From Ruminococcus sp. CAG:563 (GTDB taxonomy: Bacteria; Bacillota; Clostridia; Oscillospirales; Acutalibacteraceae): 64,000 nucleotides of DNA. The notes below the pieces were generated by a model, which worked only from the letters and a program-made list of their open reading frames with translations, ran no database searches and was not told where the DNA came from. The translations under genes and the position numbers were made by a program. Of this stretch, positions 54,427 through 63,035 are shown piece after piece (positions within the stretch are counted from its first letter, which is position 1; every line of letters begins with the position of its first letter). The stretch covers positions 1 through 64,000 of the forward strand of contig FR882075.1 in assembly GCA_000434915.1 (NCBI GenBank), written 5' to 3'.

Positions 54427-54700
54427 AAAAAACAAAGTCCCGGAAGTATTCAAACTTCCGGGACGATAAAACATGTTTACCGCGGTACCACCCGCATTGC
54501 CTAAACGGCCTCTTCGGATTCTGGCAAATCCTAAGCTGTGATAACGGTGCTTGCCGTAACTCCTTATACAGTAAAAACGGTTGGGGAGCTCTGCTCGGAT
54601 ACGAGACAGCAATTAAATTTCCATATCGGCTCACACCTGCCGCCGACTCTCTGAAATCAGAAATATAACGCTTAATATCTTCAACGCATTTCAAATATTG
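54427..54700 (-). ncRNA. T-box riboswitch upstream of the LeuA-like gene
   Basis: The minus strand carries GGGTGGTACCGCGG (54493-54480) and a terminator GTCCCGGAAGT...ACTTCCGGGAC with a T tract (54427-54464). Stem I has AGAGAG and the GGTGTGAGCC distal loop. The specifier strand reads GAAATTTAA (54621-54613). Standard spacing gives UUU (phenylalanine, 54617-54615), but UUA (leucine) or AUU (isoleucine) is only one base away, so identity is unresolved. The variable T-box base is U (A discriminator), compatible with all three. Confidence 0.9.
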
Positions 54701-54705
54701 CAGTT

Positions 54706-54734
54706 ATTATAGTAGACTTTTGTCGATTTGTAAA
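54706..54734 (-). promoter_or_regulatory. Promoter of T-box transcript 2
   Basis: Minus strand TTTACA, 17-base spacer, TATAAT. Confidence 0.8.
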
Positions 54735-54743
54735 CAGACAAGT

Positions 54744-54771
54744 TGTAATGTTTACATTACAAGATGTAATT
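54744..54771. promoter_or_regulatory. Three-half-site operator, copy 2
   Basis: TGTAATG (54744-54750), N4, CATTACA (54755-54761), N3, TGTAATT (54765-54771). It is exactly nine bases upstream of the -35 box, as in copy 1, with its last half-site overlapping the rhaD stop codon. Confidence 0.8.
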
Positions 54772-55591
54772 ACTTCAAAAGCTCCGCATTGAGCTTCTTT
54801 CCGTAAGCTGTTGCGGCGTTGATAAGTCCCTCATCGGGAATTGTCTGAGCGATCGGCTTGCCCGTGCTGAGAACCCTGCAATAGATTTCGGCTGACTTCT
54901 CGATCGTGTGCATAAGGCCGAAAGCGGCATCAAAGGTATTGCCCGATACAAAAAGTCCGTGGTGTGCCCAAACGATAGCGTCATACTTCTTCTGAAGCTC
55001 GCAGGTCTTGTGAGCAATCTCGGCTCCGCCCGGAATCATCCATTCAACAACGCCGACGCCGTTCGGGAAAACGATCGGGCATTCGGTCATGCTCTCCCAA
55101 AGAACTCTTGAGAAAGCCTCTGAGGTGAGCGGAAGAATGAAGGTAAGAGCGATAATATTAACCGGGTGAGCATGATAGATAACTCTGCAAGCTCCGTCCG
55201 TTGCCGCAACACGAACACTGTGGTTCATGAAATGGGTCGGGAATTCGCTCGTCGGGCCGCCGCCGTTGACAAGGCCCCATACGATTCTGTAGCCGTCGCC
55301 TGCGTCGTTGATTTCAAGGATACACATATTTGCGGCCGGATCTCTCTTAACATTCTGGAAGAACTTGCCTGTGCCGGTTACCATGAAATACTCGTTTTTG
55401 AGGTTATCCGCCTGAACACCGAGGTCGACCCACGGTCTGTCATATGTAAAGTAAGGCTTGCAAGCCTCAACCTCTTCGGCTGTCATACGGTAGGAAAGGT
55501 TTCCGCCGTTACCCTCATGCCAGCCCTGCTCATAGCCGTCATTGCAGGTAAGTGAAAATTTTTTGATTACTTCAAGATCTAAAATACTCAT
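54770..55591 (-). CDS. rhaD: Rhamnulose-1-phosphate aldolase
   Basis: 273 residues, the length of RhaD. The N-terminal GWHEGNGGNLSYR, the phosphate-binding TGTGKFFQNV, PTSEFPTHFMNHS, the zinc-ligand HAHPVN and WAHHGLFVSG are RhaD features. The class II zinc aldolase cleaves L-rhamnulose-1-phosphate to DHAP and L-lactaldehyde. It has its own promoter (55623-55651). No rhaA or rhaB is in the window, and the neighbouring kinase is of the AraB type. Confidence 0.9.
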   Translation of the reverse strand: MSILDLEVIKKFSLTCNDGYEQGWHEGNGGNLSYRMTAEEVEACKPYFTYDRPWVDLGVQADNLKNEYFMVTGTGKFFQNVKRDPAANMCILEINDAGDGYRIVWGLVNGGGPTSEFPTHFMNHSVRVAATDGACRVIYHAHPVNIIALTFILPLTSEAFSRVLWESMTECPIVFPNGVGVVEWMIPGGAEIAHKTCELQKKYDAIVWAHHGLFVSGNTFDAAFGLMHTIEKSAEIYCRVLSTGKPIAQTIPDEGLINAATAYGKKLNAELLK

Positions 55592-55622
55592 TTTAAAGGC
55601 TCCTATATTTAAAATTCAAATT

Positions 55623-55651
55623 ATATTATCACTGTAAAAAAGCGTTGTCAA
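55623..55651 (-). promoter_or_regulatory. Promoter of rhaD
   Basis: Minus strand TTGACA, 17-base spacer, TAATAT, directly after the araB-type kinase stop. Confidence 0.7.
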
Positions 55652-57310
55652 TCAGGATTTTTTAAGCTCCTTAAGACGCTTCATAACGTTGTTTTCTCCC
55701 CTGCCGAAATAATCGTGAAGAATCTTATACTCGGCAAAGAGCTTGTTGTAAAGCTCGACATTCTCCGGAATCGGATAGTAAACCTTATCCTTGACCTTGC
55801 CGAGAGCAGCAGCACCGTCATAAAGGCTGTCGTAGCCGCCCTTCTGAGCGCCTGCGGCACATGCGCCGTAGATTGCACTGCCGAGTGCACCGCCCTGCTC
55901 ACAGTCGGCGATCTTGATCGGCATATTGATAACGTCGGCATAAATCTGCATAGTCATCGGATCCTTTTGACTGATACCGCCTGCGGCATAGAAGGAGTTA
56001 ACGTCAACACCGTTCTCACGGAAAACATCAATGATCATTCTTGTACCGTAAGCCGTCGCTTCAATCAAGGCTCTGTAAATATCCTCGGGCTTTGTTCTGA
56101 GTGTCATTCCGAGCATCATACCCGAAAGGTCGGCGTCAACAAGCACCGAACGGACGCCGTTCCACCAGTCAAGCGCAACCAGTCCGCTCTCGCCCGGCTT
56201 CTTCCGCTCGCACTTTTGGCGGAGGAATTTATGTATATTAACCCCCTGCTTCTCAGCCTCATCATAGTAGCTCTTGGGCAGGCAGTTATCAATGAACCAC
56301 TGGAAGTGGTCGCCTACACAGCATTGACCGGCTTCATAAGCGTAAAGACCCGGGAGAATACCGTCGGCAACAACGCCGCTGATGCCCGGAACGGGAATTT
56401 CCTCCTCGCTCAGGAGCATATGACAGGTTGAAGTACCCATGATAGCGAGCATTTCGCCCGGCTTCGTGATACCTACGGCAGGAACAAAAACGTGAGCGTC
56501 AATAATAGGAACTGCGACAGCCGTACCCTCCTTGAGTCCCGTCATTGCGGCAAACTCGGCTGTGACCTCGCCTGCCTTTGAGCCGAGGGGAAGAATATCT
56601 CTTGAGAATTTCTCGTCGATAACATGCTCCATTCTCGGGTCAAGTGCCTTGAAGAACTCATCAGACGGATATCCGTTCTTCTTGTTCCACATACCCTTGT
56701 AGCCTGCACAGCAGGAGTTGCGGATCTCATGGCCGCACATCTGCCAAACAACCCAGTCGGAGGCTTCGATAAAGCGATCTGCCTCGTCGTAAATCTCGGG
56801 AGCCTCGTCAAGAATCTGCCAAAGCTTCGGGATAGCCCACTCCGAGGAAATCTTTCCGCCGTAGAGCTTGAGCCAATCCTGATTCATCTTTTCGGCAATT
56901 TCATTGAGCTTCGTTGCCTGAGCCTGCGCCGCATGATGCTTCCAAAGCTTAACATAAGCGTGCGGCTCGTCCTTGAATTTATCAATGAAGCAAAGCGGCG
57001 TACCGTCCTTCTTGACCGGCATAACCGTACATGCGGTGAAATCAAGTCCGAGACCGATAATGTCCTCCGCATTTACTCCGCTCTTTTTTATAACATCGGG
57101 AATAGTTGTTTTGAGCACGTCGAGATAGTCCTGAGGGTCCTGAAGTGCCCAGTCAGCTCCGAGCTTTTTGCCGCTCGGAAGCTCTTCGTCCATAACGGAA
57201 TGAGGATAATCGAGAACCGAGGTTGCAAGCTCCTCACCTGTTTTGACGTCAACGAGCAGTGCTCTGCCCGAAAGAGTACCGAAATCAACACCGATTGCAT
57301 ATTTTGCCAT
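55652..57310 (-). CDS. araB: L-ribulokinase-type FGGY kinase
   Basis: 552 residues from ATG 57310 (CGGAGG six bases upstream). The frame upstream to 57427 lies in the DUF4364 gene. FGGY features are [57 protein letters not shown] and [19 protein letters not shown]. The pattern ([18 protein letters not shown]) is that of AraB and not RhaB. It phosphorylates L-ribulose (or a related ketose) at O5. Paired with RhaD it may serve a mixed pentose/deoxyhexose route. Confidence 0.85.
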   Translation of the reverse strand: MAKYAIGVDFGTLSGRALLVDVKTGEELATSVLDYPHSVMDEELPSGKKLGADWALQDPQDYLDVLKTTIPDVIKKSGVNAEDIIGLGLDFTACTVMPVKKDGTPLCFIDKFKDEPHAYVKLWKHHAAQAQATKLNEIAEKMNQDWLKLYGGKISSEWAIPKLWQILDEAPEIYDEADRFIEASDWVVWQMCGHEIRNSCCAGYKGMWNKKNGYPSDEFFKALDPRMEHVIDEKFSRDILPLGSKAGEVTAEFAAMTGLKEGTAVAVPIIDAHVFVPAVGITKPGEMLAIMGTSTCHMLLSEEEIPVPGISGVVADGILPGLYAYEAGQCCVGDHFQWFIDNCLPKSYYDEAEKQGVNIHKFLRQKCERKKPGESGLVALDWWNGVRSVLVDADLSGMMLGMTLRTKPEDIYRALIEATAYGTRMIIDVFRENGVDVNSFYAAGGISQKDPMTMQIYADVINMPIKIADCEQGGALGSAIYGACAAGAQKGGYDSLYDGAAALGKVKDKVYYPIPENVELYNKLFAEYKILHDYFGRGENNVMKRLKELKKS

Positions 57311-57329
57311 ATTAAACCTCCGTTTTACG

Positions 57330-57869
57330 TTACGCCAAAAGTAAGGCGACGATATTTGAATAAACCCTGACAGGGTCCTCAAGGAATCTTTCCTTGACGG
57401 CAAGTGCCTGGTCATAGTCGGCAACAAAGAGCTTGACGCTCATTATCTCGTCGTCCGCATCAACCACGGAAAGGGTCACATTGCATCCCTTCTCCACCCT
57501 GTCGATCTGAATTTTATTTTCACGCTCACGTCTCAGCCTCGTCTGAAGTCTGACAGCGGCGTTAAAAGCCTTTTCCCTCACCGTAAACGGGATATCATGC
57601 TCCAATGTCTCCGAATTCTTCTTGCCTTTATCGGTAATAATCAGCTCATTTTCTTTTATAATCACGTTGCCGTTATCGGCAAGCTCGCTGAGTGCCTGAC
57701 TCATTTCAAAATAATTTGCAAGCTCTTCGCCGCATATTACCTCGTCAAGCTGCTCTCTCGTAAGCGGTGTATCAAGACGGCTGAGAAGATACCCGATGAG
57801 AATTTTTATCTCGTTCTTCGTCCTCAGTCCGCCAAGCTCAATGCCTTCGCTGAAGGAATCATATTCCAT
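57330..57869 (-). CDS. DUF4364 family protein
   Basis: 179 residues. The N-terminal winged-helix-like segment ([24 protein letters not shown]) and the [21 protein letters not shown] wing match the DUF4364 family of Firmicutes, whose function is unknown but probably regulatory. Nineteen bases separate it from the kinase and 12 from the PHP gene, so all three may share the promoter at 58745. The ribosome site is AAGGAGG. Confidence 0.8.
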   Translation of the reverse strand: MEYDSFSEGIELGGLRTKNEIKILIGYLLSRLDTPLTREQLDEVICGEELANYFEMSQALSELADNGNVIIKENELIITDKGKKNSETLEHDIPFTVREKAFNAAVRLQTRLRRERENKIQIDRVEKGCNVTLSVVDADDEIMSVKLFVADYDQALAVKERFLEDPVRVYSNIVALLLA

Positions 57870-57881
57870 TGGGAGGCCTCC

Positions 57882-58694
57882 TTATTCTATCGGAATTTCG
57901 ACAGGCTGTCTGTGTCTGAAAATCAGCACGCTGTCAAAGCCGCAGTTCTTTGCAATCTGCATACCCTGCTCGATTCCTGCACCCATGTGCTCAACAAAAT
58001 GTGAATCCGAACCGACCGTCACATGCTTTCCGCCGAGTTCCTTGAAGCGGCGAACATAGCTCTCGTCGGGCAAAGTTCTGCCGATAGGCTGTCTGAGGCC
58101 GGAAGTGTTAATTTCAAGCGGCTTGTCCTTTTCTGTAAGCAGTGAGAAAATCTCATCAATGTCCTTTTGATATCTTGTCATATCAACGTCGATATGGTGC
58201 TCGCCGACTATATAGCGCAAGGGATATGTAAGGTGAGCGAACGTATCGAATTTGCCCCACTCGGCAAGCATTTTCATCTCACGGAAATAATCGTCGAGAA
58301 GCGAATAAACATTGTCCTTGTTATAATCCAGCTCGCAGAAATCGGGAGTTTTTCTTAGATTGTGAATCGAGCCGATCACAATATCATAATCCTTGGAAGC
58401 GATGAGAGCCTCGCTCTCTGCAAGGTCATATGTCGGCTCTCCCATCTCAACGCCAACGCAAACCTCGATTCTGTCCTTGTACTGCTCCTTGGCCCTCAAA
58501 ATATCGGCAAAGGATTCGTCGGCAGTCTTGTCAAAATGATTCTGACGGAACAGATCCATCTCAACGTGATCCGTGAATGCAACGATTTTTATGCCCTTTT
58601 CAATCGAGCTTTCAATCATCTCATCGACGGAATAGTGACCGTCAAAGGAATGAATCGTGTGTGCGTGCATATCAACGATATTTTTAAAACTCAT
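57882..58694 (-). CDS. PHP-domain phosphatase (histidinol-phosphatase HisJ-like)
   Basis: 270 residues from ATG 58694 (AAAGG upstream). PHP metal motifs are DMHAHTIHSFDGH, VAFTDHVEMD, GVEMGEP, IGSIHNLR, THLTYPL-like AHLTYPLRYI and a final GSDSHFVEHMGAG. The layout matches HisJ/HisK-type histidinol phosphate phosphatases, but no other his gene is in the window, so another phosphate ester is possible. Confidence 0.82.
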   Translation of the reverse strand: MSFKNIVDMHAHTIHSFDGHYSVDEMIESSIEKGIKIVAFTDHVEMDLFRQNHFDKTADESFADILRAKEQYKDRIEVCVGVEMGEPTYDLAESEALIASKDYDIVIGSIHNLRKTPDFCELDYNKDNVYSLLDDYFREMKMLAEWGKFDTFAHLTYPLRYIVGEHHIDVDMTRYQKDIDEIFSLLTEKDKPLEINTSGLRQPIGRTLPDESYVRRFKELGGKHVTVGSDSHFVEHMGAGIEQGMQIAKNCGFDSVLIFRHRQPVEIPIE

Positions 58695-58744
58695 TTGTAA
58701 CCATAACCTTTCAAATGAATACAATTAAAAACTTTATCTGATAA

Positions 58745-58774
58745 ATTTTATCACACCGAGCTATAAGCTGTCAA
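58745..58774 (-). promoter_or_regulatory. Promoter of the PHP-DUF4364-kinase unit
   Basis: Minus strand TTGACA, 18-base spacer, TAAAAT. The -35 lies inside the last codons of the glycosylase gene. Confidence 0.65.
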
Positions 58775-59261
58775 CCGTAATTGCCCATTCTTTCGTAAGT
58801 TCTTCAACGCTTTTTGCAGCATTGGCAGGGCTTGTTGACGGCAGTCGCACTGCTTCGATTCCCGTTGCGGGCAAAATGTACTTTTTATAGAGCTTATCGG
58901 CGGTTGTACCGTTAGTAAAAATGTGCCTGACCTTGCTGTTTTCTATGATAAATCCGATATCGTTCGGCACAGCGTTTTTTATCGAGCTGTCCGCCGAGCC
59001 GTATATATCGCACGAAGCGATAACATCCCAAAGTGCAATACGATTATTCAAAAGCATGGCTCTCTTTTCTTCTGTAGTTACAGGCGTTTCAATGCCGAGA
59101 AGCGTTGAGATTACCGTCCAAAATCTGTTCCTCGGGTGACCGTAAAAGAACATCTGCTCCCTGCTCTTGACCGACGGGAAGCTGCCTAAAATCAATATTT
59201 TGCTTTCGCTGTTCCATACAGGGTCAAACGGATGCTCAACATGTACCGACACCTTGTCCAT
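58761..59261 (-). CDS. DNA-deoxyinosine glycosylase (uracil-DNA glycosylase superfamily)
   Basis: 166 residues from the second of two ATGs (59261), which is better spaced from GAGGTGG. ILILGSFPSVKSREQMFFYG and HPRNRFWTV form the base-binding N-terminal part. ALWDVIASCDIYGSADSSI and FTNGTTADKLY follow, and LPSTSPANA is the C-terminal motif. It matches the family that removes hypoxanthine arising from adenine deamination. Consensus promoter at 59279. Confidence 0.88.
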   Translation of the reverse strand: MDKVSVHVEHPFDPVWNSESKILILGSFPSVKSREQMFFYGHPRNRFWTVISTLLGIETPVTTEEKRAMLLNNRIALWDVIASCDIYGSADSSIKNAVPNDIGFIIENSKVRHIFTNGTTADKLYKKYILPATGIEAVRLPSTSPANAAKSVEELTKEWAITVDSL

Positions 59262-59278
59262 CATACCACCTCGGAATA

Positions 59279-59307
59279 ATTATAATCCTTTAGTCTTCAC
59301 ATGTCAA
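59279..59307 (-). promoter_or_regulatory. Consensus promoter of the deoxyinosine glycosylase gene
   Basis: Minus strand TTGACA, 17-base spacer, TATAAT, a perfect match in both hexamers. Confidence 0.85.
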
Positions 59308-59366
59308 AAAATCTTTTTTGTTTATTCCATAAATCAACTTCATCAGATCTTTTACGCTCCCCTAAA

Positions 59367-59544
59367 AGGCAATGTAATTAACTTAAGGCTTTTTGCAAAA
59401 ATTGGTCGATGTGGGCATCGACCTCTACGATAAAACGAGAATAAAGAACATAATTCATAACATGATGATCATATCCTGACGCCAAAGCCGGCTGTTGTTA
59501 TCATAGTGCGAAACACATATTTTCTTTAGTTAATGACATTGCCT
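59367..59544. repeat. MITE-like element with 21-bp terminal inverted repeats
   Basis: The left end 59367-59387 and right end 59524-59544 are inverted repeats matching at 19 of 21 positions (AGGCAATGT-A/C-ATTAACT...). The 178-base element contains no coding frame. It includes a perfect hairpin GGTCGATG-TGGG-CATCGACC at 59404-59423. A related CCCTACGAATTATGC segment lies just outside at 59563-59577. The rest of 59308-59612 shows nothing coding. Confidence 0.65.
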
Positions 59545-59612
59545 AAAAGAATGAGCGAGACACCCTACGAATTATGCATTTCATGAATCTCGTTGCATCA
59601 AAACATATTAAA

Positions 59613-59654
59613 ATAAAAAACACCCCGAAAGGCATTTAAGCTTTTCGGAGTGTT
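59613..59654 (-). terminator. Intrinsic terminator of the ispH-S1 gene
   Basis: Minus strand AACACTCCGAAAAGC-loop-GCCTTTCGGGGTGTT then TTTTTA, 14 bases after the stop codon. Confidence 0.9.
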
Positions 59655-59667
59655 GATTATGATTGAA

Positions 59668-61689
59668 TTATTCCTCAACAGGAGCTTCTGCCGCTTCCTC
59701 TGCCGGAGCTTCCTCTGCTGCATCCTCAGCAGCCTCGTCGGCCTTAGGAAGAAGTGCACGGATTGAAAGGCTTACACGGCTCTTATCAAAGTCGATAGCG
59801 GTGATCTTGCACTTAACCTTCTCGCCGATCTTAAGAACATCGGCCGGCTTGCCGATTCTCTGGTCTGCAATCTGAGAAATGTGGATAAGTCCGTCGATAC
59901 CCGGGATAACGGTTGCGAATGCACCGAATGATGTGAGACCGACGATCTCTGAATCGATAACTGTATCAACGGGATAGTCACGACGAAGGATCTCCCAAGG
60001 ATTATCCTCAGCCTTCTTGTAGCCGAGAGAAATCTTCTTGTTCTCCTTATCAAGGCTCTTGATATAAACCTCAATCTCCTGACCGACGGAAAGAACCTCT
60101 GAAGGATGCTTGATTCTCTTCCAAGACATCTCGGAAATATGTACCATTCCGTCTACGCCGCCGATATCAACGAATGCGCCGTAGTTTGTGAGTGACTTAA
60201 CCACACCGTGGTAAACCTGTCCCTCTTCTGCCTGTGCCCAGAAAGCTTCTTCAGCGGCCTTGCGAGCCTCTCTGATAACAGCCTTGATTGAGCCAATAGC
60301 CTTCTTGCGGCCGCGCTCCGACTTAACCTCGATAATCTTGAGGTCAACCTTTGTCTTGAGAAGATCGTCAAGAGAATCTCCTCTTGAAGCTGTGGCAAGA
60401 GATGCCGGAACGAATACTCTTACGCCGTTTACGATTACGATAACGCCGCCCTTGACAACGTCTGTAACTGTACCTGTAACGACCTCGTCGTTCTCCTTGG
60501 CAGCTTCGATCTTTTCCCAAGCGCCCTGAGCGTCGTATCTCTTCTTGGAAAGCATAACTGTGCCTTCCTGGTCGTTTGTCTTCATGATAATGAGCTTGAT
60601 CTCGTCGCCGATTTTGAGTTCCTTCATCGGATCTGCTGTCGGGTCTGCACTGTACTCGTCGACAGGAACATAACCTGTCTGCTTTCTGCCGATATCGACC
60701 TGGATCTCACTCGGTGAAATACCTGTGACTACACCGACAACCTTCTGCTCGGTGCTCATATTGTTAAGAGACTCTTCGAGCGCCTCCATAAAATCAAGAT
60801 CTTCAGCGGAAGTTTTTGCCACCTCCTCTGCATTTTCAATCGGGTTTGCGTTTACATTTTCTGACATTGTTGAAAGTACCTCCTTTATGATTGCCGCCGG
60901 AGTCGATGCTCCTGCGGTGACACCCACCTTTCGACATCCTTGGAAGCTGATACTGTTCAGCTCATCCGCCGTTTCGATAAGATAGGTCGGACAGCAGTTT
61001 TCACACACAGCCTTCAACTTCACTGTGTTGGAACTTTGCCGCCCTCCTACTATGATCATTGCGTCACATTCCTCGGCCAAACTGATGGCTTCGTCCTGCC
61101 GCTCATTAGTAGCATTACATATTGTATCAAAAATTAAAGCTTTTGTATAGTCTTTTTTTAATTTTTTTAAACATTTTTCCCATTCTACCGTATTAAAAGT
61201 GGTTTGGGCGACCACTATTATTCTTTTTTCGCAGTTTATCTCCGCTTTTTCAAGCTCCTCGAGATTTTTGAACACAATAACCTCGCCCTTGCAGTAGCTT
61301 TTTATGCCCTGAACCTCGGGGTGGTTTGCGTCTCCTGCGATGAGAACGATTGAATTCTCGTCCGAATTATCCGTCACAATCTTATGTATTTTCTTAACGA
61401 AAGGACATGCGGCGTCCCAGTATTCGTATCCCCTCGCCTTTAATTCGTCAATCACCTGCTTCTCAACGCCGTGGGTTCTGAGAACAAGCTTTGTTTTTTC
61501 GGGAATTTCGTCAATCGAATTTGCTATTATAACGCCCTTGCTTCTGAGGTCGTCGATAACCTGCGGATTATGTATTATCGGTCCGAGGGTGCATACCTTT
61601 TCTCCGCTTCTCACCATTTGATAAAGGCGGTCAACGGCACGGTTTACACCGAAACAGAAGCCGGCGGTTTTCGCTAACTTAATCTGCAT
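59668..61689 (-). CDS. ispH: IspH-ribosomal protein S1 fusion
   Basis: 673 residues. Residues 1 to about 285 are 4-hydroxy-3-methylbut-2-enyl diphosphate reductase: cluster cysteines in AGFCFGVNRAV (Cys12), DAACPFVKKIH and DTICNATNERQDEA, and GGRQSSNTVKL. Residues about 315 to 650 hold four S1 RNA-binding repeats (GVVTGISPSEIQVDIG, GTVTDVVKGGVIV, GVVKSLTNYGAFVDIG, SEIVGLTSFGAFATVI). The tail is Ala/Glu-rich. This fusion is known in Clostridia. The IspH half makes IPP/DMAPP in the MEP pathway. The S1 half probably acts on mRNA. The start overlaps plsC by 11 bases, with GGAGG upstream. Confidence 0.95.
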   Translation of the reverse strand: MQIKLAKTAGFCFGVNRAVDRLYQMVRSGEKVCTLGPIIHNPQVIDDLRSKGVIIANSIDEIPEKTKLVLRTHGVEKQVIDELKARGYEYWDAACPFVKKIHKIVTDNSDENSIVLIAGDANHPEVQGIKSYCKGEVIVFKNLEELEKAEINCEKRIIVVAQTTFNTVEWEKCLKKLKKDYTKALIFDTICNATNERQDEAISLAEECDAMIIVGGRQSSNTVKLKAVCENCCPTYLIETADELNSISFQGCRKVGVTAGASTPAAIIKEVLSTMSENVNANPIENAEEVAKTSAEDLDFMEALEESLNNMSTEQKVVGVVTGISPSEIQVDIGRKQTGYVPVDEYSADPTADPMKELKIGDEIKLIIMKTNDQEGTVMLSKKRYDAQGAWEKIEAAKENDEVVTGTVTDVVKGGVIVIVNGVRVFVPASLATASRGDSLDDLLKTKVDLKIIEVKSERGRKKAIGSIKAVIREARKAAEEAFWAQAEEGQVYHGVVKSLTNYGAFVDIGGVDGMVHISEMSWKRIKHPSEVLSVGQEIEVYIKSLDKENKKISLGYKKAEDNPWEILRRDYPVDTVIDSEIVGLTSFGAFATVIPGIDGLIHISQIADQRIGKPADVLKIGEKVKCKITAIDFDKSRVSLSIRALLPKADEAAEDAAEEAPAEEAAEAPVEE

Positions 61690-62323
61690 GGCCTAACCTC
61701 CAAAGCTCTTTTATTCTGTCCATTATGAGAGCCGAACCGTAACGGAGATCCTTCATCTTGTCAACATCGTCGTGGAATTCAAGCTCCTCATATTTTATCG
61801 GCTTGCCGTAGCGGACTGTCAGTCTTGTTCCCTTTTTGGCCTCGTCGCTTGTATAGATTGAAACCGGGACAACATCGCATTTGCATTTTTTCGCAACATA
61901 GCAGACTCCGCCCTTGGCTTCGTGCGGCTTAAAATCGTGAGAGCGTGTGCCCTCGGGGAAAATGCCGAGTGCACCGCCGTCCTCAACTACCTTGACGGCA
62001 TGATTCATCGCCGAAAAATCGAACTTGCTTCTGTCAACGGGAAAAGCATTGAGGTTGGCAAGAAACCAGCCGACTATTTTCTTCTCAAAAAGCTCCTCCT
62101 TTGCGATGAAATGGAACTTCACCTTACAGCCGACTCCGATAATAATCGGATCCATAGCCGTAATGTGGTTTGACGCAAGGATAATGCCCCTGTCGGTCGG
62201 AACATTTTCAACGCCGACGTAGGTTATTTTGTATCTTGAGTTTACAACTATCTTTGCAAGAGGTCTTATGATCTTGTAAAGGAAGTGGCTCTTGTCCGAT
62301 TCATAATTGTATTTGTATGCCAT
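61679..62323 (-). CDS. plsC: 1-acyl-sn-glycerol-3-phosphate acyltransferase
   Basis: 214 residues. The HX4D catalytic motif NHITAMDP and the phosphate-binding FPEGTRSHD are intact, with an N-terminal hydrophobic region preceding them. It makes phosphatidic acid at the membrane. It is cotranscribed with ispH-S1 (11-base overlap). The cmk-plsC-ispH order common in Clostridia is interrupted here by a membrane protein gene. The ribosome site is AAAGGAAGG. Confidence 0.92.
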   Translation of the reverse strand: MAYKYNYESDKSHFLYKIIRPLAKIVVNSRYKITYVGVENVPTDRGIILASNHITAMDPIIIGVGCKVKFHFIAKEELFEKKIVGWFLANLNAFPVDRSKFDFSAMNHAVKVVEDGGALGIFPEGTRSHDFKPHEAKGGVCYVAKKCKCDVVPVSIYTSDEAKKGTRLTVRYGKPIKYEELEFHDDVDKMKDLRYGSALIMDRIKELWRLGHAD

Positions 62324-62376
62324 AACGACCCTTCCTTTTAATAATGTGTGCGAAATTTACCGAGCATAAATGCTCA

Positions 62377-62904
62377 TTATAATTTTTTTCCCTTTTTCTT
62401 TAATTTTTCCCTCTTTTTGCCATTTGGTAATTCCATATGAAAATGGGATCTTTTCCATGTTGTGGGAAGAAACCAGCAAAAGCCCTTTTCTTTTTCGCTG
62501 TGTGCTATGTACCATATATCATATACCGCAGTAATAAAGAAAAGACTAATCATTAGCAGACCGAAAAGATCTGTTTGTCTTTGGTCCGAAGTATCTATAA
62601 AGCAAGAAAAAATAACAAGTGAAAAATATGTTACAACAGGAACTAAATATGTTATATAGAACCTGACGATATATTTGTAGTATCTTGAAATTCGCATATA
62701 TTCGTTGTTAAAAACGAACCCGAAAAATGCTCTGTATAAAAAGTTATGCGTCTTTTTATATTTTTTCTTAAATGATTTAGGTTTATCAGCAAAAAAGTAA
62801 AAGCACAGAATCTCTTTGCATTCAACGGTTAATAAAATAAAAACAACAAAAAAATAGGATAAAAATATCCAACGGTTATTAACCAATTCTAAAAATATGT
62901 CCAT
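62377..62904 (-). CDS. Hypothetical membrane protein, AT-rich insertion
   Basis: 175 residues from ATG 62904 (GGTGAT upstream). An in-frame ATG at 62916 is possible. Hydrophobic segments lie at about 9-28, 82-105 and 113-135, separated by a very basic, aromatic loop (KPKSFKKKYKKTHNFLYRAF), and the tail is lysine-rich (KKREKLKKKGKKL). No family recognised. The base composition is clearly more AT-rich than that of cmk and plsC on either side, suggesting recent acquisition. Confidence 0.55.
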   Translation of the reverse strand: MDIFLELVNNRWIFLSYFFVVFILLTVECKEILCFYFFADKPKSFKKKYKKTHNFLYRAFFGFVFNNEYMRISRYYKYIVRFYITYLVPVVTYFSLVIFSCFIDTSDQRQTDLFGLLMISLFFITAVYDIWYIAHSEKEKGFCWFLPTTWKRSHFHMELPNGKKREKLKKKGKKL

Positions 62905-63035
62905 TAAAATCACCATTATCTGAGCCGATTGTGCCCGATCGATTATAGCGGATGAGCGAATACAGTTTATTCTTATCGCCCTTGTAGGAGCAACGGGAGA
63001 ATATTTCTAACCGCTCTTGCTGCCCTTTAGGGGAG

